From: Spirosoma validum
GTDB taxonomy: Bacteria; Bacteroidota; Bacteroidia; Cytophagales; Spirosomataceae
DNA: 64,000 bases
Assembly: GCF_014699035.1 (NCBI RefSeq)
Contig: NZ_JACXAA010000016.1
Coordinates: 54,118-118,117 of the forward strand
Direction of reading: 5' to 3'
The first letter of the stretch is position 1. Each line of letters starts with the position of its first letter. The notes under the pieces were generated by a model. That model worked only from the letters and a program-made list of their open reading frames with translations, had not been told where the DNA came from and ran no database searches. A program made the translations under genes and the position numbers. Positions 15,772 to 24,116 of this stretch are shown piece by piece.

Positions 15772-16551
15772 TCAAAATCGTAAAACAAAGTCCTGCCTGG
15801 GCTGCTCCTTACGAAAGAACACCAGCCCTACCCAAAACAGGTCGATTGTTACGTTAACAGAGGGATGCGTTTTGATATAATTCCATGCCTGCTCCATCTC
15901 ATCTGACCAGTGAATATCGTCGAACACAAAAACAGTGTCGTTATGAATCTTCGTCAGGCAAACCTCAAAATAACGTATTGTTGGTTCATACCGGTGGTTG
16001 GCATCGAAAAAGACAAAATCAACGGTCGTCAGAGAAGCTATCTGATCCACCAGCGTTTCGTCCAGGTTGCCAACCGTAATCGTTACGTTATCCAGATGCA
16101 GACGGGTAAAATTCTGACGGGCAATAGCCGCCGTTTCCGGACAGCCTTCAAATGTTAACACCTGACCATCGTATGGCTTAGTTGCTTCGGCCAGATAAGC
16201 CGTCGTTACGCCCAACGAAGTGCCTAAATCAATAATCGTTTTCGCCTGAAATCGTTGAACAAGTCGGAACAGAAGCCGACCAAACCGAGCAGGTTTTTGC
16301 GAATGGCGCGCAATGTCGCCAATGGTACGTTGCCGGGAAGAATTCACTTTGGAACCGGCACCAAAATCAGTTACTGAAATCAACTGACGATTTCGGCGAA
16401 GTTCTTTTCGCAGTTTCCGGATTGGGTCAAATACCGATTTTGGGCCGTTCGTTGCCCGAATGACCTGCGTATACAGCGAAAAAAGAAAGGGAGAATGAAG
16501 CGAATGTTCGTCGCGGGCGCGACTCAAATACCGAAAATAAGCAAGCAACAT
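15772..16551 (-). CDS. SAM-dependent methyltransferase (class I, O-methyltransferase-like)
   Basis: 259 residues. Motif I of the Rossmann-type methyltransferases is IDLGTSLGVTT at 107-117. An acidic residue ending the next strand (TFEGCPE) and DFVFFDANHRYE, which fits the metal/active-site loop of the O-methyltransferase group, follow. The N-terminal 100 residues (YFRYLSRARDEHSLHSPF) are a helical extension common in Bacteroidota members. No signal peptide or membrane segment is seen, so it is cytosolic. The substrate is unknown. It stands between the lipoprotein gene and apaG, all on the minus strand, with gaps of 35 to 57 bp, so a shared transcript is possible. Confidence 0.8.
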   Translation of the reverse strand: MLLAYFRYLSRARDEHSLHSPFLFSLYTQVIRATNGPKSVFDPIRKLRKELRRNRQLISVTDFGAGSKVNSSRQRTIGDIARHSQKPARFGRLLFRLVQRFQAKTIIDLGTSLGVTTAYLAEATKPYDGQVLTFEGCPETAAIARQNFTRLHLDNVTITVGNLDETLVDQIASLTTVDFVFFDANHRYEPTIRYFEVCLTKIHNDTVFVFDDIHWSDEMEQAWNYIKTHPSVNVTIDLFWVGLVFFRKEQPRQDFVLRF

Positions 16552-16586
16552 AAGGAATGAACCGTCCTACGGTTCATTTGACACGA

Positions 16587-16973
16587 TCAATTTAGTTTGT
16601 AGGGCACAATCATGGTAAACTCAGGAATCGTGACGCGCAGTTGTTTCCCGTCAATGATGCGCTCAACTAAGTACGTGCCTGCCATTTTGCCAATGCTGGA
16701 ACGCAGGTTACAGCCTGATACGTATTCATGTACTTCGCCCGGCTCTAGCACGGGTTGCAATCCCACAACGCCTTCGCCCTCAACTTCGCGAACCGTGCCG
16801 TTTGAGTCATAAATTAACCAATGACGACGAAGCAACTGAATGGTATAGTCGCTGGCATTTTCGATCGTGATGCGGTAGGTGAATACGTAGTGGGCCTGAA
16901 GCGGACTGGAGTAGTCAGCCTGGTACTCCGTTTTTACGCTAACTTTTACGCCTTCTGTGATTGACGAAACCAT
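16587..16973 (-). CDS. apaG: ApaG family protein
   Basis: 128 residues with the ApaG immunoglobulin-like fold. The strands around YVFTYRITIENAS, LLRRHWLIYDSNG, VEGEGVVGLQPVLEPGE and MAGTYLVE, and the ending in a beta strand, are typical. The exact role of ApaG is not settled (metal or nucleotide binding is proposed). An ATG further upstream at 17033 would add 20 residues and overlap the divergent gene, while the start at 16973 gives the usual family length of about 125-130. It is divergent from the uracil-DNA glycosylase gene, and the 144 bp between the two starts must hold both promoters; TAGTTTTG at 17018-17025 (plus strand) is a candidate -7 element for the glycosylase. Confidence 0.88.
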   Translation of the reverse strand: MVSSITEGVKVSVKTEYQADYSSPLQAHYVFTYRITIENASDYTIQLLRRHWLIYDSNGTVREVEGEGVVGLQPVLEPGEVHEYVSGCNLRSSIGKMAGTYLVERIIDGKQLRVTIPEFTMIVPYKLN

Positions 16974-17117
16974 AAATTTAGTACCGTTTGCAACCTTAGA
17001 ACGAAAATTAAGTTGATTAGTTTTGTTACGCAAGAACCGCTCTCAAAAAATTTTCAGGGAGTGGCTTCCGGCGTTTTTAGGCTTATAATGCTGAATCACT
17101 CTTATCAGTTCCTTCCA

Positions 17118-17783
17118 ATGAATGTATCTATTGCGGAATCCTGGCAAACCCGTCTGCAACCTGAATTTGACAAACCGTATTTCGCTCAATTAGCTGAATT
17201 TTTGCGACTCGAATACAGCACACAGCGAGTTTATCCACCTGGCCGGCTGATGTTTAACGCGTTCAATCAATGCAGTTTCGAGGATACGCGCGTCGTTATT
17301 TTGGGCCAGGATCCTTATCACGGCGAAGGTCAGGCAAATGGATTAGCCTTTTCCGTAGCGGATGGTATTACGAAACCACCTTCGTTAGTTAATATTTTCA
17401 AAGAAATTCAGGATGACCTGGGCAAACCAGTTCCTAAATCGGGCAATCTCGAACGCTGGGCTAAACAAGGAGTTATGCTGCTGAACGCTACGTTGACCGT
17501 TCGGGCAGGGCAAGCGGGCTCGCATCAGGGAAAAGGTTGGGAAACCTTCACGGATGCTGCTGTTAAGTTGATCTCTGACGAAAAGAAGAATGTTGTTTTT
17601 ATGCTCTGGGGCGCTTATGCCCAGAAGAAAGGGGCTATCATTGACAGTAAAAAGCACTTGGTTTTAAAATCCAAGCACCCTTCGCCAATGGCAGCACAGT
17701 GGGGCGGCTGGTTTGGCAATAAACATTTTAGCCAGGCAAACGCCTATTTAGAAAGCAAAGGTTTACCGCCAATTGACTGGTAG
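17118..17783 (+). CDS. ung: Uracil-DNA glycosylase
   Basis: A 221-residue family 1 uracil-DNA glycosylase that removes uracil from DNA in base-excision repair. The water-activating loop GQDPYHGEGQANGLAFSV has catalytic Asp65, and the minor-groove loop KHPSPMAAQWGG carries the catalytic His. Between them are the usual PPSLVNIFKEI and GVMLLNATLTVRAGQAGSHQ. An upstream in-frame ATG (17013) would add 35 residues with no family similarity, so I chose MNVSIAESWQ at 17118, which gives the standard length. It is followed 29 bp later by a convergent amidase gene with no clear terminator. Confidence 0.96.
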   Translation: MNVSIAESWQTRLQPEFDKPYFAQLAEFLRLEYSTQRVYPPGRLMFNAFNQCSFEDTRVVILGQDPYHGEGQANGLAFSVADGITKPPSLVNIFKEIQDDLGKPVPKSGNLERWAKQGVMLLNATLTVRAGQAGSHQGKGWETFTDAAVKLISDEKKNVVFMLWGAYAQKKGAIIDSKKHLVLKSKHPSPMAAQWGGWFGNKHFSQANAYLESKGLPPIDW

Positions 17784-17812
17784 TACCAACCAGGCTAGAC
17801 GGTTAGTGCTAG

Positions 17813-18814
17813 CTACTGCTTTCTGTAATCCGTTTGTAGACCAGTACAGATCCAGTTCGCCAGGGCCTGCCGGTTATCGGCCAGCAAAAAACGCCGTTGA
17901 TCTTTTTCGTTACGTATGTTTCCCAGTTCAATGAAAACAGTTGGCGGATGGCTGTTTCTGACCACGTACAAACTGGTTCTATCGGTTACTGTTCCAGAAT
18001 AGTTACGGGTTGGCTGACTGCGCTTATAGCCCGACTTGAAGCTTTTATGGATGTGTTTCGCCAAGCGCTGACCAACTTTACTCTGTTCGTGATGGTAAAA
18101 AAACACGTCGATGGTTTGGCCTTCACTCCGGCTATCAACATGAATGGTCACCATACGCTGATAGGCTTCTTTATGCTTACGATGTAATTTGTTGACTGCG
18201 TCGGTACATTGCCGCAGCCGCATCGTATGGTTTAACGGGATGCGTTGGTTAGGATAAGCCACTTCATCGTGGTCTATTTTTAGTACTTTCTCATTCCGTA
18301 TGCCATCGTTCGGGTCACGAACAATCATATAAACCGTAGCACCATGTTCCATGAGTGCGCGTGCCAGTCGAATCGTTACGTCGTAGGCATATTCATCTTC
18401 GGCCAGCGCATAGTTTCCATAGTGCCCAATAGCACCCGGATCTGGACCACCATGTCCCGAAGCCAGATAATAAACCGCTCCTCTTAGGTGCTGATCTCTA
18501 ACGGCAACGCGGGCGTTCCCGGCTCCCAGAAATGCCATAGATGACGTAGTGTTCTCCTTTCTCTCAGCCTTTACGGCCTTCGTTTTAGCGGCTTTGTGAG
18601 CAACTGATCGAGCCTTAAGGCGAGTAGAATGCTTGTACGTTTTTGCTGCTACTCGCTTCTTACTATGATTTGCCCGAATAGTTGCATAATTCCTTTCGCC
18701 GTTGGCCAAAGCCGAGTAGCAGCTCCCTAGTGTAAAAAGTAAGATGAGGATACGTAATAACCAGGTTTGATTACCGCTACTAAATTTCTGGGATGGCTTT
18801 GTGAAGAGGGTCAT
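17813..18814 (-). CDS. N-acetylmuramoyl-L-alanine amidase (Amidase_3)
   Basis: A cell-wall hydrolase of about 333 residues cutting the amide bond between muramic acid and the stem peptide. A signal peptide or anchor (WLLRILILLFTLGSCYSALA) is followed by a Lys/Arg/Ala-rich linker of about 60 residues that may bind the wall, then the Amidase_3 domain. The zinc ligands and catalytic glutamate fit SGHGGPDPGAIG (His), the acidic helix ALAEDEYAYDV (Glu), TIHVDSRS (His) and VFIELGNIRNEKD (Glu). The start is uncertain: MYNAFF at 18832 adds six residues. It is downstream of lepB on the same strand with a hairpin between. Bacteroidota use such enzymes for division or wall turnover; which one is not clear here. 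Confidence 0.88.
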   Translation of the reverse strand: MTLFTKPSQKFSSGNQTWLLRILILLFTLGSCYSALANGERNYATIRANHSKKRVAAKTYKHSTRLKARSVAHKAAKTKAVKAERKENTTSSMAFLGAGNARVAVRDQHLRGAVYYLASGHGGPDPGAIGHYGNYALAEDEYAYDVTIRLARALMEHGATVYMIVRDPNDGIRNEKVLKIDHDEVAYPNQRIPLNHTMRLRQCTDAVNKLHRKHKEAYQRMVTIHVDSRSEGQTIDVFFYHHEQSKVGQRLAKHIHKSFKSGYKRSQPTRNYSGTVTDRTSLYVVRNSHPPTVFIELGNIRNEKDQRRFLLADNRQALANWICTGLQTDYRKQ

Positions 18815-18881
18815 AAAGAAAGCATTGTACACGTATCTGACTTAAAACGGACAGATTAGTCATAAATTACGTAGAACGAGA

Positions 18882-18923
18882 AGTCCTCAATTTGACGCAA
18901 CAAACGCGCACAAATTGAGGACT
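18882..18923. terminator. Hairpin between lepB and the amidase gene
   Basis: A 13-bp perfect stem (18882-18894 with 18911-18923, AGTCCTCAATTTG) has a 16-nt loop. It lies 28 nt after the lepB stop. There is no U run on the minus strand, so termination may be partial. Confidence 0.5.
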
Positions 18924-18950
18924 CTGCGTTAAAATTTCTTTGCTTGTTCG

Positions 18951-20123
18951 TTAGTCGATTGTTCGGAAAAGGCGATTCCAGCGGATTTTATTCCAGATAT
19001 TGGCTGGGTTGGGGTCAAGCGACATCCAGACAAACACGGCTTTCCCAACGATGTGATCTTCAGGAACAAAACCCCAGAAACGCGAATCAAGTGAATTATC
19101 GCGATTATCGCCCATCATAAAATAGTAATCCTGTTTGAAGGTATAGGACGTAACAGGTTGGCCACCTATCTTAACAGCGGTAGGACTTACCTCTACTTTC
19201 TCATTTCCTTCATACAATTGAATCACCTGCCCATACAGGGCAATGGTCTGCTCATTGAGTTGAATCGTTGCCCCTTTTTTCGGCACCGTAATAGGACCGA
19301 AATTATCGTGATTCCATTTGAAGGTTGGTGCTCCGTAAACTCTTGGATCGACTTCGCCAGGTTTCTCGGCCATGGGTTCAACCTCCTTCACCCAATCGAA
19401 CGTTTTGAATTTGGCAATGACATCCTCAGTCGTGTTCACCATATACCCAACCATGGCCGACGCTTTGGTTGAATCATTATATTGCTCTAATGGCTTCCAG
19501 TTTTCGGTTGATTGACTGGGATCGCGATAGTCGTTGACAATGTCATATTTACGGAAGAAATTGGCATCAAGTACCTCTGCCGTTTTAATGAAATACTTCT
19601 GCTCAGCGCGGGGTGGTTTCGAAAACGGTTTCCCATTAACGATTACTTCGCGCTGACGCACTTCCAATATGTCGCCCGGAATACCAATGCATCGTTTAAT
19701 GTAATTGGTTTTTAGATCAACAGGGTAGTCAATATTGTCGTTCAGGTATCTAGGTGGTACGTTAAACACCACTACGTCGCCGTTCTTTACATGGGTGAAA
19801 CCTGGCAAGCGGTATGAAGGTAATTGAATAGCCGTGCTGTAGGATGGAATGTCAGTACCCCATATTTTCTGGTGCGTTAGAGGCACCTGCAATGGTGTAC
19901 GGGGAGTCCGGGTACCGTAGTGCAATTTGCTCACAAACAGAAAATCACCGACCATCAGGCTATTTTCCATCGAAGGCGTTGGAATGGTAAACGCTTCCAT
20001 GAAAAGCCATCGAATGAGCGTAGCAGCTACAACAGCGAATAGAACAGAATCGAACCACTCGCGAATGGCTGATTTTTTAGCTTTAGCCGGTTTCGCTTCG
20101 GCTCTGGTTTTTACTTCAGACAT
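18951..20123 (-). CDS. lepB: Signal peptidase I
   Basis: A 390-residue membrane-bound signal peptidase that removes signal peptides on the outer face of the cytoplasmic membrane. One helix at residues 25-42 is followed by TIPTPSMENSL with catalytic Ser51, and YIKRCIGIPGD with general-base Lys143. The C-terminal box GDNRDNSLDSRFWG is intact. It is longer than the Escherichia coli enzyme because of an insert between boxes (about residues 155-300), which is usual for Bacteroidota. It lies 145 bp after dapB in the parAB group. That gap contains AT-rich imperfect inverted repeats (TGAATTATAA and TTATAATTCA). Confidence 0.95.
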   Translation of the reverse strand: MSEVKTRAEAKPAKAKKSAIREWFDSVLFAVVAATLIRWLFMEAFTIPTPSMENSLMVGDFLFVSKLHYGTRTPRTPLQVPLTHQKIWGTDIPSYSTAIQLPSYRLPGFTHVKNGDVVVFNVPPRYLNDNIDYPVDLKTNYIKRCIGIPGDILEVRQREVIVNGKPFSKPPRAEQKYFIKTAEVLDANFFRKYDIVNDYRDPSQSTENWKPLEQYNDSTKASAMVGYMVNTTEDVIAKFKTFDWVKEVEPMAEKPGEVDPRVYGAPTFKWNHDNFGPITVPKKGATIQLNEQTIALYGQVIQLYEGNEKVEVSPTAVKIGGQPVTSYTFKQDYYFMMGDNRDNSLDSRFWGFVPEDHIVGKAVFVWMSLDPNPANIWNKIRWNRLFRTID

Positions 20124-20268
20124 GCTTACTAATGATGAATTATAACGGGGCGCCCGCGCGGTGATGAATTATGAATATCGAGCAATAGAATGTCATAATG
20201 CTAATGATAAACTAATAACGAAATTACGAAGATGAATTGGTTTTATAGAACCATTTGTCATTCATCAT

Positions 20269-21003
20269 TTATAATTCACCCAAGAGATCGTCCATACCAA
20301 ATACACCTTCTCGTCCCACGAGCCATTCAGCGGCCACTACCGCGCCGAGCGCAAACCCCTGTCGGCTGTGAGCCGTGTGTGTAATCTCAATCCGATCAAC
20401 GTCAGAATCATATCGAACGGTATGTGTACCCGGTACGGTGCCCTCGCGTAACGATTCAATTTCAACCGCGTCGGTTGACGTAATCAGGGCTTTATCCGGT
20501 TCTTTGTTTACCCAACGTTGCTTATTTGGTAAGTGCTCCATCACGCCTTCGGCTAACGTAATGGCCGTACCGCTGGGCGCATCTTTCTTCTCCGTGTGAT
20601 GAATCTCCGTCATAGAAACTTGATACGACGGGTAATTTCGCATGAAATGCGCCAGCACTTTATTCAGCCGAAAAAATAGATTCACACCAATGCTATAGTT
20701 CGATGCGTAGAAAAAGGCGCCTTTACGATCACGACATAGCGATTCGATTTCCGTGCGATGGCTAAGCCAACCGGTCGTACCACTTACAATTGGCCAGCCG
20801 CGTTCAAAACAATACGTAATATTTTCAGTCGCTGATTCTGGCGAACTAAATTCAATAACGACATCAACATCGTCGGGTTCGAGATTGGCTAAATCAGCAT
20901 GGTTATCGGCATCAATGCGACCTGCAATTTGGTGGTCTCGCTCCAGCGCAATTTTCTCAATGGTTTTACCCATTTTGCCATAGCCAAGAAGAAGGATGTT
21001 CAT
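20269..21003 (-). CDS. dapB: 4-hydroxy-tetrahydrodipicolinate reductase
   Basis: About 244 residues; it catalyses the NAD(P)H-dependent reduction step in lysine and diaminopimelate synthesis. The nucleotide motif LLGYGKMGK is at the N-terminus. The active-site segments TEIHHTEKKDAPSGTAITLAE (catalytic His pair, Lys and the SGT loop) and the C-terminal EITHTAHSRQGFALGAV are clear. The start is either this ATG or one two codons upstream (21009). It is cytosolic, and is part of the minus-strand group with parAB, DUF5683 and lepB, a gene order common in Bacteroidota. Confidence 0.95.
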   Translation of the reverse strand: MNILLLGYGKMGKTIEKIALERDHQIAGRIDADNHADLANLEPDDVDVVIEFSSPESATENITYCFERGWPIVSGTTGWLSHRTEIESLCRDRKGAFFYASNYSIGVNLFFRLNKVLAHFMRNYPSYQVSMTEIHHTEKKDAPSGTAITLAEGVMEHLPNKQRWVNKEPDKALITSTDAVEIESLREGTVPGTHTVRYDSDVDRIEITHTAHSRQGFALGAVVAAEWLVGREGVFGMDDLLGEL

Positions 21004-21099
21004 AAACAAAAGAAGAAAAGGACGAAAAGATAGAAAAGCATATGTCGGGGAAATTACCCTCCTCCCTTTTGCTTTACTCTCTTTCCTCTTTTTAGGAAT

Positions 21100-21915
21100 T
21101 TATTTAAACGTAAATGCGACTCGAACACCAGGCATAATACCTGCCCCAGGTAAGGGCAGTATGTTCGGCTCGATACGCATGGAAATATCGTCGGATAGAT
21201 CGAATGTTTTTAGGTGAGCGGCTACGTTCGCTTCAACAATGTTAATGCCCCATAGCGCGACGGATAACAAAATATTCAGATCCCGATACCGTCGGTAGGT
21301 ATCATAGGCATTTTTAGCCACTGATACCGTGCGAATCTGGTATCCATCAATCAAAACATATTCAGGTTTTATAGATGGCGTTGAAACAGAATTTATGAGT
21401 GCAGCAGGGTAAATCGCTGAATTAAGCGACACATGTTCTGCATCGCTTATTTTATCCCCATATAGAAGTCGACGATACCCGTCTTCGGCCTGGTTCGCCA
21501 ATCCACTGTATTTAACAAATAAATAACCCATCACCCCAAAGCCAACGTAAATAAAGGGGATCTTATAATATTGTCGATTGTAGGCCTGCCCCAGCCCCGG
21601 CAGCATCAGCGATTTCAGGGTAGCTTTTTTAGGAATGATTTTATGGATTTGTGCTTCCTGCTTCTTCGTTAACCGAAGCGTATCAGCCCTGTCCAGCGAT
21701 GTTAAATCATCCGGTACCAGTACGGAAGTGCCTATCTTGATGCCATTACGCTGCACGGTCGGGGGAATGGAATCAGTAGCCGAGCTCATGCGCCTGGTTG
21801 AGTCAACAGCGGCTGGTGTTGGCGCGGGCGTAATGGCTGGTTTCTGAGCGAAAAGCGGCCAGACAGGCACCATCACCAGCAAGCTGATTATAGCTAAAAC
21901 AGAAAACGATTTCAT
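21100..21915 (-). CDS. DUF5683 domain protein, exported or membrane-associated
   Basis: About 271 residues of unknown function. MKSFSVLAIISLLVMVPVWPLFAQ is a signal peptide. A Pro/Ala/Thr-rich stretch follows, and then the domain centred on KATLKSLMLPGLGQAYNRQYYKIP and a membrane segment (FIYVGFGVMGYLFVKY). The C-terminal part has FDLSDDISMRIEPNIL, then beta-strand-like residues. An ATG at 21981, 2 bp after the parB stop, would put 22 basic residues before the signal peptide, so I prefer 21915. Members of this family usually sit directly after parB in Bacteroidota, as here. The C-terminal strands could associate with the outer membrane; this is inference. Confidence 0.75.
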   Translation of the reverse strand: MKSFSVLAIISLLVMVPVWPLFAQKPAITPAPTPAAVDSTRRMSSATDSIPPTVQRNGIKIGTSVLVPDDLTSLDRADTLRLTKKQEAQIHKIIPKKATLKSLMLPGLGQAYNRQYYKIPFIYVGFGVMGYLFVKYSGLANQAEDGYRRLLYGDKISDAEHVSLNSAIYPAALINSVSTPSIKPEYVLIDGYQIRTVSVAKNAYDTYRRYRDLNILLSVALWGINIVEANVAAHLKTFDLSDDISMRIEPNILPLPGAGIMPGVRVAFTFK

Positions 21916-21983
21916 GCACAGACAACGTCTGAGCCTTTCTCGTTTCACCTGTGTGGATTGCTTTTTAAGGTAATTTAACACGG

Positions 21984-22904
21984 TTACCCCTGCGAGTTCA
22001 GGACCTCCAGAATTTTGGTCAACTCTTCCTGCGAGGTAAACGGAATTTTAATTTCACCCTTGTGTTTCTCGTCAGCTTTGATAGAGACCCGCGTACCAAA
22101 CATCGACGATAATTTAAACTGGAGACTGCGCATTTCCTGTTTGGGCAACGTAACGCGCCGGGTTGTAGCCGAATCGTGGATGTCATCGGATAAATTCCGA
22201 ACAGCTTCTTCAACTTTCCGGACAGACCATTCTTCGTCAACCACTCTCGTAAAGAGCCGAATTTGCGTATCGGGGTTTTCGATGTTGATAATCGCCCGGG
22301 CGTGGCCCATCGAAATTCTATTATCGCGCAACGAAGCCTGAATGACGGGCGGTAATTTCAGAAGTCGGATGTAGTTATTGACGGTTGTCCGATTTTTGCC
22401 AACGCGCTCACCCAGTTCTTCCTGCTTCAGACTGCACTCGGTAATCAGCCGCTGATAGCTAAGGGCGATTTCTATGGCATTGAGATTCTCGCGCTGAATG
22501 TTTTCTATCAGCGCCATTTCCAGCATTTGCTGGTCATTGGCCGTACGAACATACGCTGGAATATGCGATAGACCCGCAATTTTTGACGCCTGTAAACGCC
22601 GTTCGCCCGCAATAAGCTGATACCGATCTTTGCCCAACTGCCGAACCGTAATGGGCTGAATGATTCCCTGCGTCCGAATGGAGTCGGCTAATTCCTGAAG
22701 CGCTTCTTCATCAAAACGAGTCCGGGGCTGAAATGGGTTGGCTTCGATCATTAACACGCCAATTTCGGTCATCGTACTGATCGACTCAAAAGGCGAGGGT
22801 TTCGATTGACGATTGACCGCTTCGCTATCGTGCAGCAAGGCACCTAAGCCGCGGCCCAACCCTATCATCTTCTTATTTGGTGCTTTAGTATTTGCGTTGT
22901 CCAT
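21984..22904 (-). CDS. parB: Chromosome-partitioning protein ParB
   Basis: 306 residues. The ParB N-terminal CTP-binding domain is seen in ANPFQPRTRFDEEALQELADSI and LIAGERRLQASKIAG (the GERR motif), followed by the helix-turn-helix (LGERVGKNRTTVNNYIRLLKLP) and GHARAIINIE; the C-terminal end is the dimer domain. It loads on parS sites and acts with ParA in origin segregation. It is 59 bp downstream of parA on the same strand, with two small hairpins in the gap. Identification is secure; the start MDNANTKAPNKK is in line with relatives. Confidence 0.96.
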   Translation of the reverse strand: MDNANTKAPNKKMIGLGRGLGALLHDSEAVNRQSKPSPFESISTMTEIGVLMIEANPFQPRTRFDEEALQELADSIRTQGIIQPITVRQLGKDRYQLIAGERRLQASKIAGLSHIPAYVRTANDQQMLEMALIENIQRENLNAIEIALSYQRLITECSLKQEELGERVGKNRTTVNNYIRLLKLPPVIQASLRDNRISMGHARAIINIENPDTQIRLFTRVVDEEWSVRKVEEAVRNLSDDIHDSATTRRVTLPKQEMRSLQFKLSSMFGTRVSIKADEKHKGEIKIPFTSQEELTKILEVLNSQG

Positions 22905-22913
22905 ACCTGTAAC

Positions 22914-22959
22914 GCGGGTAGAAACCCGCTATGTTGGTAGAAATTGCGGGTTTCCCGCA
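22914..22959. repeat. Two tandem GCGGGT hairpins between parA and parB
   Basis: GCGGGT/ACCCGC (22914-22919 with 22924-22929) and TGCGGG/CCCGCA (22945-22950 with 22954-22959), each preceded or followed by GTAGAAA-like bases, fill the gap. They could stabilise or partly terminate the message between parA and parB. Confidence 0.45.
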
Positions 22960-22963
22960 CTAC

Positions 22964-23746
22964 TTAAACTTCATGTGGCATCATGCCATTCTTGACAAGA
23001 ATTTCACGGGCCAGATTCAGGTAACTAACGGCTCCTTTACTATCGGCATCCTGTGCCAGGGCTGGAATACCAAAGCTGGGTGATTCACTAAGCCGAATAT
23101 TACGCGGAATGATGGTGCTAAAAACCATTTGCTGAAAATGGCTCGTTACCTCACCGACCACCTGATTCGACAACCGAACGCGTAGATCATACATTGTTAG
23201 CAAAATGCCTTCAATAGCTAAATGCGTATTCAGCCGGGATTGAATGATCTTTATAGTATTCAGGAGTTTCCCCAATCCTTCGAGTGCAAAATATTCACAC
23301 TGAACCGGAATAATAACCGAATCAGCAGCGGTTAGACTGTTGATCGTAATCAAACCCAGCGAGGGCGAGCAATCAATGATGATGAAGTCATACTCGTCGC
23401 GCAAGCCATCGAGTGTGTCTTTCATTTTATCCTCCCGATTCTGGAGGTTAATCATCTCGATTTCAGCCCCAACGAGGTCAATGTGCGATGGCAATAAGTC
23501 CAGGTTCGGAAAGTCCGTCTGGATAATCGCATCGTGCGGTCGAACTCCTTCGACCATACACTCGTAAATACTGTTCTCGATTTCTTTCGGATTGTAACCC
23601 AGCCCCGACGTAGAATTCGCCTGTGGGTCAGCATCAACAATAAGCGTCTGAAATTCGAGGGCGGCCAAACTGGCGGCCAAATTAATCGTCGTTGTAGTTT
23701 TACCAACGCCCCCTTTTTGGTTGGCGATAGCAATGACTTTACCCAT
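22964..23746 (-). CDS. parA: Chromosome-partitioning ATPase ParA (Soj)
   Basis: 260 residues. The deviant Walker A motif KGGVGKTTTT (residues 11-20) stands at the N-terminus, with Walker A' and B in VDADPQANST and DFIIIDCSPSLG. It is the short, chromosomal type without an N-terminal DNA-binding domain. It binds DNA non-specifically as an ATP dimer and is stimulated by ParB. It is the first gene of parA-parB-DUF5683-dapB-lepB. A TGTTCCAC direct repeat lies 55 nt upstream of its start. Confidence 0.97.
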   Translation of the reverse strand: MGKVIAIANQKGGVGKTTTTINLAASLAALEFQTLIVDADPQANSTSGLGYNPKEIENSIYECMVEGVRPHDAIIQTDFPNLDLLPSHIDLVGAEIEMINLQNREDKMKDTLDGLRDEYDFIIIDCSPSLGLITINSLTAADSVIIPVQCEYFALEGLGKLLNTIKIIQSRLNTHLAIEGILLTMYDLRVRLSNQVVGEVTSHFQQMVFSTIIPRNIRLSESPSFGIPALAQDADSKGAVSYLNLAREILVKNGMMPHEV

Positions 23747-23801
23747 CGGTTTGTGCGTTGCAGTGTCAAATATGCCAGATAGTTTTCACGAATCCAAGTA
23801 A

Positions 23802-23821
23802 TGTTCCACGGAATGTTCCAC
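23802..23821. promoter_or_regulatory. TGTTCCAC direct repeat upstream of parA, possible degenerate parS
   Basis: TGTTCCAC occurs at 23802-23809 and 23814-23821 with a 12-bp period. The half-site resembles the parS arm TGTTNCAC, but the second half is direct, not inverted, so it is not a canonical parS palindrome. It could instead be a ParB or repressor site in the parA promoter. The rest of the gap 23747-24116 shows nothing else clear beyond GTAGGGAACAGAAG near 23853-23866. Confidence 0.35.
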
Positions 23822-24116
23822 AAAATTTGCTATCGTTTTAAAAGTAAGCCCTGTAGGGAACAGAAGTTCGTGAGAATTCCCATTTGTCAGTTTCTAAAGT
23901 AAACGCGACACTTCCGACTCTTTTCACTCATAAATCGTTTCTATAGGACCATCTCAAATGTCCGTTTAGGTATATGGTTTCACAGTGCGCAGATGTATTC
24001 TCGAAACGCGAATCTCCAGTAACTATAGGGAGCAATTACGTCATGAGTTAGTCACGGTATTATAAAGAATCGTAGATGTCTTCACCAGCTACCGGATCGC
24101 TTTATACTCCGTAACG

